From positions 1-34,151 of the forward strand of contig NZ_JNWO01000049.1 in NCBI RefSeq assembly GCF_000716435.1: DNA of 34,151 nt. The letters run 5' to 3'. Under the pieces are notes generated by a model. It saw only the letters and a list, made by a program, of their open reading frames with translations, did not search any database and was not told the DNA's origin. Position numbers and translations under genes: made by a program. This document shows, in pieces, positions 1 through 10,482 of this stretch (position 1 is the first letter of the stretch; every line of letters starts with the position of its first letter). Source of the DNA: Streptomyces xylophagus (GTDB lineage: Bacteria; Actinomycetota; Actinomycetes; Streptomycetales; Streptomycetaceae).

Positions 1-119
1 CGCGCGGGGGCGGCGGGGGATGCGGCGGGGCCGGTCGTGGCACATCCGGCGGCGAGTGCGCCCCCGGCGACGAGCCCGGCACCCGCACGCAACGCCGTAC
101 GGCGGTCGGTCGTGGTCAC
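1..119 (-). CDS. Tat-type lipoprotein, N-terminal part only (runs off the window)
   Basis: This is the first 39 codons of a minus-strand gene cut by the window edge. The GTG at 119 gives a peptide starting MTTTDRRTALRAG, with a twin-arginine motif, then a short hydrophobic stretch and a lipobox LAAGC at residues 22-26. A Pro/Ala/Thr-rich linker follows. This layout is that of a Tat-exported, lipid-anchored extracytoplasmic protein. No Shine-Dalgarno is visible, but TTAAAT lies 7 bases before the GTG, which would fit a leaderless transcript. The mature domain is outside the window, so no function can be assigned. The frame and signal features are seen directly; the leaderless start is inference. 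Confidence 0.6.
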   Translation of the reverse strand, partial: MTTTDRRTALRAGAGLVAGGALAAGCATTGPAASPAAPA

Positions 120-275
120 CCGGACCATTTAAGGGGGGTTGGGTAAGAAAGCGGGGCATTAACCCGATTGAGGGACCCTCACGGGTCGCGCCTCGAACGG
201 TCGTCCATGTAGGGCTCGAACTGTCGTCCGCGCGGGGGTGCTCGGCGCCCGAACTGCCGTACACACAGCGGGTGT
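120..275. other. Intergenic gap, possible leaderless promoter for the lipoprotein gene
   Basis: This 156-base gap separates two minus-strand genes. It is less GC-rich than its surroundings near 125-170 and contains TTAAAT on the minus strand, 7 bases upstream of the lipoprotein GTG. I see no convincing -35 box, terminator hairpin or ORF. Confidence 0.3.
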
Positions 276-779
276 TCAGCGGTCGGCGACCCGCATTTCA
301 AACCACGTGGTCTTGCCGCGCGGCAGCAGGTCGACGCCCCAGCGGTCGGAGAGTTTGTCGACGAGGAACAGGCCGCGGCCGCTGAGGTCCATCTCCTGGA
401 CCGGCATCAGACAGGGCAGCCCGCGGGAGGGGTCGCGGACCTCGATGCGGATCCAGCCGCGCCGGCGCCGCATCCGCAGGCCGAACACCCGGGCGCCCGT
501 GTGCCGTACGGCGTTTCCGACGAGTTCCGAGACGAGTAAGACGGCGTCCTCGGTCATCTTCGGGGTGAGCCCCCAGTGGCGCAGGACGACGATCTGGGTG
601 AGCCGGCGGGCGGTGGCGGCGGACTCGGGCCGGGACGGCAGCGGAACTTCCGCCTCCGTCGGATTGCCGAACAACTCGATCGCCTTGAGTGCCCGCTCGT
701 CCTCGACCGCAGGCGACCAGCGCGCCGCGGTCGCACGGCCTTGTCCCCGCGGCTGTCCGATACCTTCCAGCCCCGCCAT
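276..779 (-). CDS. ATP-binding regulatory protein (GHKL / anti-sigma-like HATPase)
   Basis: A 167-residue cytoplasmic protein with a single GHKL ATPase fold, as in RsbW/SpoIIAB-type anti-sigma kinases and the many small ATP-binding regulators of Streptomyces. The N-box is SELVGNAVRHTGA (the Asn binds Mg-ATP), the G1-like box is EVRDPSRGLP, and the G2 box is GRGLFLVDKLSDRWGV. No histidine phospho-acceptor or membrane segment is present, so it is not a complete sensor kinase. I chose the ATG at 779 (MAGLEGIGQ) because the sequence becomes family-like there. In-frame starts at 860, 884 and 938 would add a low-complexity N-terminus, and none of the candidates has a clear ribosome site. The partner (sigma factor or anti-anti-sigma protein) is not in the window. 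Known: such proteins often phosphorylate an antagonist. Whether this one does is unknown. Confidence 0.85.
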   Translation of the reverse strand: MAGLEGIGQPRGQGRATAARWSPAVEDERALKAIELFGNPTEAEVPLPSRPESAATARRLTQIVVLRHWGLTPKMTEDAVLLVSELVGNAVRHTGARVFGLRMRRRRGWIRIEVRDPSRGLPCLMPVQEMDLSGRGLFLVDKLSDRWGVDLLPRGKTTWFEMRVADR

Positions 780-1020
780 GCGTCCATCATGGCCGCCCCG
801 CACGGCCTCCGGGGCGGTTCCGGAGGAATACGCCCCCCGGAAGCCTCCGTTCCGCGACATCCGATCGACATATGCCAGGGGCATTTCAGCGCTCGCCGTA
901 GCCCCTCCGACCTGCGGTGAAGGCTCTGTTGGAGGCAATCGACAGGCTCCCTCGACAAGGCAGGCTTAAGGTCACGTTAAGGTTCCCATAAACCGCCCCG
1001 CCGAGGGACCCGGATGAGAC

Positions 1021-1051
1021 ATCGCGTCAATTGCAAGTGGTTGAGCGCGAT
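1021..1051 (-). terminator. Possible terminator of the crotonase gene
   Basis: ATCGCGTCAA (1021-1030) pairs with TTGAGCGCGAT (1041-1051) around a 10-base loop, with one bulged base. It starts 14 bases beyond the minus-strand stop at 1065. No T-run follows, which is usual in Streptomyces. The rest of 780-1064 holds no gene; a short AT-richer patch (CTTAA, 7 bases, TTAAG near 967-983) may be part of the promoter of the ATPase gene. Confidence 0.4.
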
Positions 1052-1064
1052 TTCACCGTCCGGT

Positions 1065-1832
1065 TCAGAGGAACTTCGCCTTGCCGGGGCCCTCTTCGAC
1101 GAAGCTCCGCATCCCGCGCTCACGGTCCTCGGTCGCGAACAGCCCCGCGAACCACGTCCGTTCGACCGCAAGCCCGGTCTCGATGTCCGTCTCCAGACCG
1201 GTGTCGATCGCTTCCTTCGCGGCACGGAGTGCGATCGCCGGTCCCTGCGCGAGCTTCGCCGCCCACGCGTGGGCCTCCGTGTACACCTCGGCGGCCGGCA
1301 CCAACCGGTCCACCAGACCCAGCGCCAGCGCCTCGTCCGCCTTGACCATCCGGCCGGTGAAGATCAGGTCCTTCGCCTTCGAGGGACCGATCAGACGCGC
1401 CAGCCGCTGCGTGCCGCCCGCGCCCGGAATCAGCCCGAGCAGGATCTCCGGCTGCCCGAGCTTCGCGTTGTCCGCCGCGATACGGAAGTCCGCGCAAAGT
1501 GCCAACTCGCAACCCCCGCCCAGCGCATAGCCCGTGATCGCCGCCACGACCGGCTTGGGGATACGCGCCACCGCGGTGAACGACTCCTGCAACGCCCGCG
1601 ACCGCACGACCATCGCCGCGTGGTCCATGCGCTGCATCTCCTTGATGTCCGCACCCGCCGCGAACACCTTCTCCCCGCCGTAGACCACCACGGCGCGCAC
1701 GTCGTCGCGACGGGTCGCCTCCTCGGCGAGTTCCTTGAGCCGGTCCTGCGTGGCGGTGTCCAGCGCGTTCATCGGCGGGCGGTCGAGGCGGATCGTGCCG
1801 ACGCCCTCGGCGACTTCGAGATTCACGGTCAT
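1065..1832 (-). CDS. Enoyl-CoA hydratase/isomerase family (crotonase) protein
   Basis: A 255-residue protein of normal crotonase length. It likely acts on acyl-CoA thioesters, classically adding water to 2-trans-enoyl-CoA in fatty acid beta-oxidation. The motif AGADIKEM supplies the first oxyanion-hole amide, and YALGGGCELALCADFRIA the second. QPEILLGLIPGAGGTQRL is the usual catalytic segment, with a Glu at the position expected for one catalytic acid. There is no signal peptide. The ATG at 1832 has no clear Shine-Dalgarno; TAACCT sits 6 bases upstream, so the transcript may be leaderless. The gene lies alone between a strong hairpin upstream and a weaker one downstream, so it is probably monocistronic. 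The fold family is certain; the exact substrate is not. Confidence 0.93.
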   Translation of the reverse strand: MTVNLEVAEGVGTIRLDRPPMNALDTATQDRLKELAEEATRRDDVRAVVVYGGEKVFAAGADIKEMQRMDHAAMVVRSRALQESFTAVARIPKPVVAAITGYALGGGCELALCADFRIAADNAKLGQPEILLGLIPGAGGTQRLARLIGPSKAKDLIFTGRMVKADEALALGLVDRLVPAAEVYTEAHAWAAKLAQGPAIALRAAKEAIDTGLETDIETGLAVERTWFAGLFATEDRERGMRSFVEEGPGKAKFL

Positions 1833-1860
1833 GACTGCAGGTTAACGGGCACTAACGACG

Positions 1861-1897
1861 ACGGGCCCGGTGCTGTCGGTCACAGCACCGGGCCCGT
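1861..1897 (-). terminator. Strong hairpin terminator after the first L,D-transpeptidase gene
   Basis: A perfect 16-bp inverted repeat: ACGGGCCCGGTGCTGT (1861-1876), 5-base loop CGGTC, then ACAGCACCGGGCCCGT (1882-1897). It lies 15 bases past the stop of the minus-strand transpeptidase gene and before the crotonase start. Such GC-rich stems without a U-tract end transcripts in Streptomyces. Confidence 0.85.
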
Positions 1898-1912
1898 ACG
1901 TCAACTAGCCGC

Positions 1913-3163
1913 TTACGCCTTCCACTTCGCCCACGACATGTTCCAGCCGTTGAGCCCGTTGTCGGGTGCCACGGTCGCGTCGTTGGAGTTCTTGACGACC
2001 ACGACGTCACCGAGGATCGAGTGGTTGAAGAACCACGCGGCCGGAACGGTCTTGCTGTAACCGCCCTTGACGTCCTGGAGGCCTATGCAGCCGTGGCTCG
2101 CGTTGTAGTTGCCGAAGGCGCCGCCGCCCCAGTAGTTGCCGTGGACGAAGGTGCCGGAGTCGGTCAGGCGGGTGGCGTGCGGGACGTCCTTGATGTCGTA
2201 CTCGCCGCCGTAGCCGACCGTTTCGCCGTTCATCCGGGTCACGGTGAGCTTCTCGCTCATGACCATCTGGCCGTTCCAGGTGTCGTAGCCGGGCTTGCCG
2301 GTCGTGACCGGGATGGTCCTGATGGTCCTGCCGTCCTGGGTGACCTTCATCGTGTGCTTCTTGGCGTCGACGATGGAGACCTGGTTGCGGCCGATGGTGA
2401 ACTTGACCGTCTTGGTCTGCTTGCCGTAGACGCCCGAACGGCCTTCGACTCCGTCGAGGTTGAGCTTGATCGTGACCTTGGTGCCGGACTTCCAGTAGTT
2501 CTCCGGGCGGAAGTCGAGGCGGTCGTTGCCGAACCAGTGGCCCTCGACGTCGACGGCCGGCGAGGTCGTGATGCTGATGGCCTTCTTCACGTCCTCGGGG
2601 TGTGTGATGCCCCGGGTGAAGCGGATGGAGAACGGCATGCCGACGCCGACGGTGGATCCGTCCTCGGGGGTGAAGTAGCCGACGAAGGTGTTCTTCGGGG
2701 TCAGCGTGGTGAAGCTGGAGTCCTCGGCGGCGACCCGGCCGTCGGAGTCCTTGGCGACCGCGTGCACGGTGTACTTGGTGGCGGCGGCGAGATGCGTGGC
2801 GGGCGTCCAGGTCGCGCCGCCTCCGGTGATCGCGCCGGTGACCTTGGCGCCGTCCGCGTCCTTGACGGTGACCTCGGTCAACTTGCCCTTCGCGGCACTG
2901 ATCTTGAGGGCGCCGCTGGTGTCGACGGACTTCGAGCCGTTCTTGGGGGCGATGGTGACGACCGCCTGCGACTGCTTGGTCTGGGCGGTGTCGGAGCCCT
3001 TGTCCTTCGCGTCGCCCGAGCCGGACCCGGAGTTGGAGCCTCCGCCTCCGCCGCCGCACGCGGTGACGGCGAGCAGCAGCACGCCGAGGATCAGCGCGAG
3101 CAGCCCCTTGTTTCTCCGGCTGCGCGCGTCAACCGACGCCCCCGATATCGGTCGCACGTTCAA
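1913..3163 (-). CDS. L,D-transpeptidase lipoprotein (Ig-like domains plus YkuD)
   Basis: A 416-residue lipid-anchored cell-wall enzyme that forms 3-3 peptidoglycan crosslinks. The TTG at 3163 follows a GGGGAGA ribosome site (an in-frame GTG lies two codons on at 3157). Residues 16-36 form a signal peptide ending in lipobox LAVTAC with Cys36, followed by a Gly/Ser linker. Two Ig-like domains of the kind found in mycobacterial Ldt proteins precede the YkuD catalytic domain. The catalytic motif HGNYWGGGAF...SHGCIGL has the nucleophile at Cys359. The C-terminal Trp-rich tail (NGWNMSWAKWKA) is shared with the paralogue at 3331-4563. The gene is downstream of that paralogue on the same strand, 167 bases apart. 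The family assignment is secure; the crosslinking role is inferred from the family. Confidence 0.95.
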   Translation of the reverse strand: MNVRPISGASVDARSRRNKGLLALILGVLLLAVTACGGGGGGSNSGSGSGDAKDKGSDTAQTKQSQAVVTIAPKNGSKSVDTSGALKISAAKGKLTEVTVKDADGAKVTGAITGGGATWTPATHLAAATKYTVHAVAKDSDGRVAAEDSSFTTLTPKNTFVGYFTPEDGSTVGVGMPFSIRFTRGITHPEDVKKAISITTSPAVDVEGHWFGNDRLDFRPENYWKSGTKVTIKLNLDGVEGRSGVYGKQTKTVKFTIGRNQVSIVDAKKHTMKVTQDGRTIRTIPVTTGKPGYDTWNGQMVMSEKLTVTRMNGETVGYGGEYDIKDVPHATRLTDSGTFVHGNYWGGGAFGNYNASHGCIGLQDVKGGYSKTVPAAWFFNHSILGDVVVVKNSNDATVAPDNGLNGWNMSWAKWKA

Positions 3164-3258
3164 GACTTTCTCCCCTCGCCGGGCCCGGTCCGGCCCGCAC
3201 CCCTTCGCGCATCTGACGTGCACGTCCGCGCATATTAACCGCCAGGTTTTGAGCTTCA

Positions 3259-3307
3259 TGTCAGGCGAATGTCACCGTTCGGTCGCAACTTCAACTGCCG
3301 CCTGACA
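3259..3307. promoter_or_regulatory. Inverted repeat between the two transpeptidase genes
   Basis: TGTCAGGCG (3259-3267) and CGCCTGACA (3299-3307) are perfect 9-base inverted arms 31 bases apart in the 167-base gap. On the minus strand the arms lie just past the stop of the upstream paralogue. Between them and the downstream TTG is a -10-like TTAATAT near 3235. The repeat could be an operator or a weak terminator; I cannot tell which. Confidence 0.4.
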
Positions 3308-3330
3308 CGGGCTCCCCGCCCCTCCTGCGG

Positions 3331-4563
3331 TCACTTGAGGGCACTGCCCGCCTTCCACTCCTTCCAACCCATGTTCCACCCGCCGAGGCCATTGTCCGGT
3401 GCGACCTGTTTGTCGTTGCTGTGCACGACCTCGATCACGTCCCCGATGATGCTGCGGTCGAAGAACCACCCGGCGGGGGTGTCCGAGCCGCCGCCCTTGA
3501 CGTCCCTGAGCCCCACGCAACCGTGGCTGACGTTGACGCGTCCGGGGGCGGTCGGCGCCCAGTAGTTGCCGTGCAGGAAGGTGCCGGAGTTGGTGAGCCG
3601 CATGGCGTGCGGGACGTCGGGGATGTCGTACTCGCCGCCGAAGCCGACCGTGCGGCTGTTCATGCGGGTGACCTCCAGCATCTCCATGACCACCATTTTC
3701 CCGTTGTACGTGGTGGTCTTCGGGCCGCCGGCCGTGATCGGCACGGTGGCCAGGAGGGCGCCGTCGCGCCGCACTTCCATGGTGTGCCTGGCGGCGTCGA
3801 CGAGGGAGACCTGGCTGCGGCCGACGGTGAAGGAGAACGTCTTGTACTGGAGGCCGTAGACCCCGGGGGCGCCCTCGACGTCCCGCAGGCGCAGGGAGAC
3901 GGTGACCTGGGTGCCGGGTTTCCAGTAGTTCTCGGGGCGGAAGTCGAGGCGGGACTTGTCGAACCAGTGCGGGCGGATCTCCACGGCCGGTTTCGCGGTG
4001 ACGTGGATGGCGCGTTCGACGGCGGCACGGTTCTCGATGTCCCGGTTGAAGCCGAGGGAGACGATCATTCCGGTGCCGACGGTGGCGCGGTTCTCCGGGG
4101 TGACGTAGGTGATGAACCGTTCGTCGGGGACGTAGGTCGTGAACGTGGTGTGCCGGGCGGAGCGGCGCCCGTGGCCGTCGAGGGCGACCGCGTCGACGGT
4201 GTACTCGGCGGCCAGCGCGAGCTTGGTGTCCTCGGGTTCCCAGCGCAGTCCGTCGTCGGAGATGTGTCCGGGGACCGGGGTGTCCTGGGCGTCCTGTTCC
4301 TTGACGACCTGCACGGACTCCAGGCGTCCGCTGGGCACCCGGACCACCAGCCGCTGGTCGGGTTTGACGCCCTTGGCGGTGTCGTCGGGCGAGATCCGGA
4401 TCACATCCTCGGGCGCCGGTGCCTTGCCGAAGAGCTCGTCGATGCCGCTTCCGCCCGAGCCGTCGGAAGTACAGCCGGTGGCCCCGGCCAGCAGTCCTGC
4501 CCATGTCAGTACGGCGGCCAGTGCGACCCCTGCGCGCCGCGCGCGCCCTTGTGCATGCCTCAC
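3331..4563 (-). CDS. Second L,D-transpeptidase lipoprotein (paralogue)
   Basis: A 410-residue paralogue of the neighbouring transpeptidase, with the same order: signal peptide, lipobox LAGATGC (Cys31), Ser/Gly linker, two Ig-like domains and a YkuD domain. The catalytic motif is HGNYWAPTAP...SHGCVGL with Cys349. The C-terminus again ends in a Trp-rich tail (GGWNMGWKEWKAGSALK). I chose GTG at 4563 because the signal peptide begins there; the open frame continues 95 codons upstream but encodes Arg/Pro-rich sequence running into the divergent glgX start. No strong ribosome site precedes the GTG. A tandem pair suggests duplication with possible division of labour by growth stage or substrate, which is inference. 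Confidence 0.93.
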   Translation of the reverse strand: MRHAQGRARRAGVALAAVLTWAGLLAGATGCTSDGSGGSGIDELFGKAPAPEDVIRISPDDTAKGVKPDQRLVVRVPSGRLESVQVVKEQDAQDTPVPGHISDDGLRWEPEDTKLALAAEYTVDAVALDGHGRRSARHTTFTTYVPDERFITYVTPENRATVGTGMIVSLGFNRDIENRAAVERAIHVTAKPAVEIRPHWFDKSRLDFRPENYWKPGTQVTVSLRLRDVEGAPGVYGLQYKTFSFTVGRSQVSLVDAARHTMEVRRDGALLATVPITAGGPKTTTYNGKMVVMEMLEVTRMNSRTVGFGGEYDIPDVPHAMRLTNSGTFLHGNYWAPTAPGRVNVSHGCVGLRDVKGGGSDTPAGWFFDRSIIGDVIEVVHSNDKQVAPDNGLGGWNMGWKEWKAGSALK

Positions 4564-4715
4564 GGGGTGCTCAACGAGCGGCCCTGCCTCAGGGAAACGT
4601 GAGTGCGACCCAAGCTCTGGGCAGAACAGTGGGGAGGATGACAGGACAGGGAGCCGCGACCGGGACGTCGTGCGCCCTTCACCTCGTCGTTCCATGAGCC
4701 GCAGGAGGCCGGACG

Positions 4716-7007
<2,292 letters not shown>

Positions 7008-7141
7008 GGGGCGGAGGGGTCGGCCGGGGCGACGTTTCAGGTCCGTGAACTCCCTGGCGGATGGCTGGGCTTGGGGCAGGCGGACTGATCACATAGAGGG
7101 ACCCCCCACGGTTTCCGTCGCCACCCCCACAAGGACCCCGC

Positions 7142-8554
7142 ATGCCTGAAATATCCCGCCGCGCCTTCGGCGGCCTGGTCGGTGGCGGTGCCGTCACCGC
7201 CGTCGCCGGTTCGGCCGCCACCGCCGAGGCCGCCGAACCGGCCGCCGCCGAGCGCCCGTTCAAGGCTCGCCCCGCTGCCTCCGGCAAGCGTCCCAACCTG
7301 CTCGTCATCCTCGGTGACGACCTCGGCTGGGCCGATCTCTCCTCCTACGGCGCCCCGCACATCAGGACGCCGAACCTGGACCGGCTGGCCCGGCAGGGGG
7401 TGCGGTTCACCGACGCGTACTCGGGGTCGGCGACCTGCTCGCCGACCCGGTTCAGCCTGTACACCGGGCGCTATCCGGGCCGTACGCCGGGCGGGTTGGC
7501 CGAGCCGATCGCCAACCGGACGCAGGGGCTCGACCCGAGCCACCCGACCCTCGCCTCGCTGCTGAAGAAGGCGGGCTACTCCACCGCCCTGATCGGCAAG
7601 TGGCACTGCGGCTGGCTGCCCGACTACAGCCCCACGAAGTCGGGTTGGGACGAGTTCTTCGGCAACCACGGGGGCGTGCTGGAGTACTTCTCCAAGCTCG
7701 GCCAGCTCGGCGACTACGACCTGTACGAGGGCGACGCGACCTACAAGGACCTGCGCTACTACACACAGGTGCTGACCGAGCGGGCGGTGGAGTACGTCGG
7801 CCGGAAGCACGACAAGCCCTGGCTGCTGAACCTCAACTTCACCACCCCGCACTGGCCTTGGCTGGCGGAGGGTGACGAGGAGACCGGCGCCGAGATCGCC
7901 GCGAAGATCCGGGCCGCGAAGAGCCAGGCGGAGGTCACCAACGCGCTCAACCACTACGACGGCGGCTCGGTCGCGAAGTACACGGAGATGGTCGAGAGCC
8001 TCGACGCGGCCGTCGGTGAGGTGCTCGTCGCGCTGCGCCGGTCCGGGCAGGAGGAGAACACCGTGGTGTACTTCGCCAGCGACAACGGCGGTGAACGCTG
8101 GTCGTACCTCTGGCCGTTGAGCGGCGAGAAGTTCGTGCTCCAGGAGGGCGGCATCCGGGTGCCGACGATCGTGCGCTGGCCGCACCGCATCGACGGCAAC
8201 CAGGTCAGCCACGAGCCGAACTTCTCCCCCGACTGGACCGCGACCTTCCTGGAGTTGGCCGGCGCCCGCCCCGACCCGGCGTACCCGCTGGACGGCACGA
8301 GCCTCGCGGGCTATCTGCTGAAGGGCGAACAGCCGCCGGAGCGGGACCTGTTCTGGCGGGTGCGGGCCAACCGGGCGCTGCGGCGCGGTGATTGGAAGTA
8401 CTACCGGGACTCCGCCGGCGGCGACCATCTCTACGACCTCGGCGCCGATCTACGCGAACAGGCCGATCTCGCCCCCGACAAGCCGGAGTTGCTCGCCGAG
8501 CTGAAGGCGGCCTGGGAGAAGATCGCCTCCGGCCTCCTCCCCTATCCCAGCTAG
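7142..8554 (+). CDS. Tat-exported sulfatase (formylglycine-dependent)
   Basis: A 470-residue sulfatase that hydrolyses sulfate esters outside the membrane. The N-terminus PEISRRAFGGLVGGG is a twin-arginine signal with an Ala-rich cleavage region near residue 30. The fold begins at NLLVILGDDLGWADLS (paired Asp metal ligands). The sequence CSPTRFSLYTGRYPGR carries the C-x-P-x-R signature with Cys99, the residue converted to formylglycine by a formylglycine-generating enzyme. GKWHCGW and the SDNGG metal-site segment are also present. The ATG at 7142 follows AAGGA with 6-base spacing. It lies 134 bases downstream of glgX on the same strand; that gap holds no clear hairpin, so read-through is possible. 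The substrate is unknown, and no maturation enzyme is in the window. Confidence 0.93.
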   Translation: MPEISRRAFGGLVGGGAVTAVAGSAATAEAAEPAAAERPFKARPAASGKRPNLLVILGDDLGWADLSSYGAPHIRTPNLDRLARQGVRFTDAYSGSATCSPTRFSLYTGRYPGRTPGGLAEPIANRTQGLDPSHPTLASLLKKAGYSTALIGKWHCGWLPDYSPTKSGWDEFFGNHGGVLEYFSKLGQLGDYDLYEGDATYKDLRYYTQVLTERAVEYVGRKHDKPWLLNLNFTTPHWPWLAEGDEETGAEIAAKIRAAKSQAEVTNALNHYDGGSVAKYTEMVESLDAAVGEVLVALRRSGQEENTVVYFASDNGGERWSYLWPLSGEKFVLQEGGIRVPTIVRWPHRIDGNQVSHEPNFSPDWTATFLELAGARPDPAYPLDGTSLAGYLLKGEQPPERDLFWRVRANRALRRGDWKYYRDSAGGDHLYDLGADLREQADLAPDKPELLAELKAAWEKIASGLLPYPS

Positions 8555-9195
8555 CCGAGAATCCCCCGGTCGTACGCCACCGCCACCGCCGCCGCGCGGT
8601 CCTTGACGCCCAACTTGCCGTACAGGTGGGTGAGATGGGTCTTGACGGTCGCCTCGCTGATGAAGAGTTCGCGGGCGATCTCGCGGTTGGACGTGCCCTT
8701 GGCGACAAGGGCCAGGACTTCGCGTTCGCGGGCGGAGAGCGGTTCGTTGCCGGGGGCCTGGGGGCTGCGGACGGCGGAGACCAGGCGGGAGGCGACGGCG
8801 GGGGACAGGACCGTGCGGCCTTCCGCCGCCGCGCGGACGGCGGTGAAGAGTTCGTCGCGCGGGGCGTCCTTCAGCAGATAACCCGTCGCGCCCGCCTCGA
8901 TCGCGGGCAGGGTGTCGGAGTCGGTGTCGTACGTCGTCAGGACCAGCACCTTCGCGCGGGCGGAGCGGCGGGTCAGCTCCCGGATGGCGTCGACTCCCCC
9001 GCCGCCCGGCATGCGCAGGTCCATCAGGATGACGTCCGGGTCGAGGGCGGTGGCCCGCTCCACGGCCTCGACGCCGTTCGCCGCCTCGCCCAGGACGCGG
9101 AATCCGGGCGCGGACTCGAACATGCCGCGCAGACCGTCGCGTACGACGGGATGGTCGTCGACGATCAGAACGGAGATCAGCGGCTCGTCACTCAT
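8551..9195 (-). CDS. LuxR/NarL-family response regulator
   Basis: A 214-residue DNA-binding response regulator. The receiver domain (about residues 6-120) has acidic pair DD at 13-14, phospho-acceptor Asp59 (VILMDLRMP) and conserved Lys109 (GYLLKDAP). The C-terminal LuxR-type helix-turn-helix (about 150-211) includes LSAREREVLALVAKG and ISEATVKTHL. It is the last gene of a four-gene minus-strand operon. Its ATG overlaps the last 8 bases of the sensor kinase gene, implying translational coupling. Its TAG stop shares a CTAG with the stop of the convergent sulfatase gene. Likely targets include its own operon (inference). Confidence 0.96.
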   Translation of the reverse strand: MSDEPLISVLIVDDHPVVRDGLRGMFESAPGFRVLGEAANGVEAVERATALDPDVILMDLRMPGGGGVDAIRELTRRSARAKVLVLTTYDTDSDTLPAIEAGATGYLLKDAPRDELFTAVRAAAEGRTVLSPAVASRLVSAVRSPQAPGNEPLSAREREVLALVAKGTSNREIARELFISEATVKTHLTHLYGKLGVKDRAAAVAVAYDRGILG

Positions 9196-10471
9196 GGCGG
9201 ACCAACGGTACGCGAGCCGACAGGGCCGTGCCGTGACCGGGCTCGGCCTCGATCGTGAGGGAGCCCGCGATGCGTTCGGCGCGGGCGCGCATGCCGTCGA
9301 GGCCGAAGCCGCCGGTGCCGGTGCGTTCGGGGAGGGCCAGTGGGTCGAAGCCCTGGCCGTCGTCTCGGATGTCGAGGATGACCTCGTCGCCCAGGAAGCT
9401 GAGTGTCACGCCCACGCGGGTGGCGCAGGCGTGCCGGGCCGCGTTCGACAGGGCTTCCTGGGCGATGCGCAGCAGGGTCGCCGAGACCTCGTCGTGCAGC
9501 TGCTCGGTGGTGCCGGTGACGGTGAAATCGGCACGGACGCCGGTGCGTTCGCCCCACTCGGCGACCGTGTTCTTCAGCGCCTCGGGCAGTCCGTCGTTCT
9601 CCAGCGCGACGGGCGCGAGGTTCTGCACGGAGCGGCGGGCCTCGCCGAGGCTGTGCCGGGCGAGGGTGGAGGCGCGGTCGAGGTGAGTGCGGGCGGTCGT
9701 CAAGTCGGGGGCGTTCGCGACGACTTGGAGCTGGGCGATGATGCCTGTCAGACCCTGCGCGATCGTGTCGTGGATCTCGGCCGCCAACCGCCTCCGCTCG
9801 TCCGCGACCCCGGCCTCCCTTGCCTGGACGAGGAGTTGGGCGTGCAGGGCGGCGTTCTCGTCGAGGGCCTGTTGGAGCGCGGTGTTGGTGCGTTCGAGTT
9901 CGGTGATGGTCTCGTTGCGCTCGCGGGAGCGCCGCGTCTCCGCCTCCTGCAGATGGGCGACCGCCAACTGCAGGGCGGACATGGCGACCAGGAGCGCGAA
10001 GAAGAGGATCCACTGGACCGCGCTCCCGAACGGCATCCCGCCGGCCTGCGCACCGGCCACGGTCACCGAGCTCGCGACCAGTGCGAGTCGCTGCCGGTTC
10101 CTGCCGGGGATCAGCTCGTCGGCGTCCATGTAGCCGGAGGCGGCGTAGAAGGCGAAGAACGGGTCGATCCAGGTGAGGACGAAGGCGAGGGCCCAGCGGA
10201 GGACGTAGTACACCGTGCCCGTCCGCGACGGAGTCCGGCCGCGGCCGGGGCGGCGGACACGGGTGGCATGCCACCACAGCTGAAGGACGAGCGCGGCACC
10301 GGCCAGGGTCCAGCCGGTGTACCACTTGGCGGTGGAGTAGTCGAACAGACCGGAGGAGGCGACCGCGAGGACGACACTGATACCGAGCAGCCCGTACGGC
10401 CCCCACGTGTGCAGCTGCTCCCAGCGGCGGTCGATCTGCCGGTCCCTGGTGGTCATCTCCCCAGTCTGCAC
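9188..10471 (-). CDS. Membrane sensor histidine kinase (HisKA_3 type)
   Basis: A 427-residue kinase that pairs with the response regulator downstream. The N-terminal half has about five membrane segments (for example YGLLGISVVLAVASSGLF and AVQWILFFALLVAMSALQLA) with little extracytoplasmic sequence, so it probably senses a membrane or transporter signal. A coiled coil (ERTNTALQQALDEN) leads into the HisKA_3 motif with phospho-acceptor His234 (AAEIHDTIAQGL). The ATPase domain shows ALSNAARHA (N-box), DDGQGFDP (G1) and GTGGFGLDGM (G2). I chose GTG at 10471 because GGGAGG precedes it with 5-base spacing; the ATG at 10456 would touch its GGGGAG directly. It starts 11 bases after the permease stop. 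The pattern ABC ATPase-permease-kinase-regulator resembles systems such as B. subtilis Lnr that respond to membrane-active antibiotics. Confidence 0.93.
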   Translation of the reverse strand: MQTGEMTTRDRQIDRRWEQLHTWGPYGLLGISVVLAVASSGLFDYSTAKWYTGWTLAGAALVLQLWWHATRVRRPGRGRTPSRTGTVYYVLRWALAFVLTWIDPFFAFYAASGYMDADELIPGRNRQRLALVASSVTVAGAQAGGMPFGSAVQWILFFALLVAMSALQLAVAHLQEAETRRSRERNETITELERTNTALQQALDENAALHAQLLVQAREAGVADERRRLAAEIHDTIAQGLTGIIAQLQVVANAPDLTTARTHLDRASTLARHSLGEARRSVQNLAPVALENDGLPEALKNTVAEWGERTGVRADFTVTGTTEQLHDEVSATLLRIAQEALSNAARHACATRVGVTLSFLGDEVILDIRDDGQGFDPLALPERTGTGGFGLDGMRARAERIAGSLTIEAEPGHGTALSARVPLVRHE

Positions 10472-10482
10472 GGCCGCCTCCC

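Noticed and set aside
965..990. A PHO box (PhoP site) near GGTCACGTTAAGGTTCC
   Set aside because: The 11-base direct repeat of GTTCACC-like units is not present; only weak similarity.
10454..10456. ATG 10456 as start of the sensor kinase
   Set aside because: GGGGAG touches it with no spacing, whereas GTG 10471 has GGGAGG at 5 bases. It remains possible.
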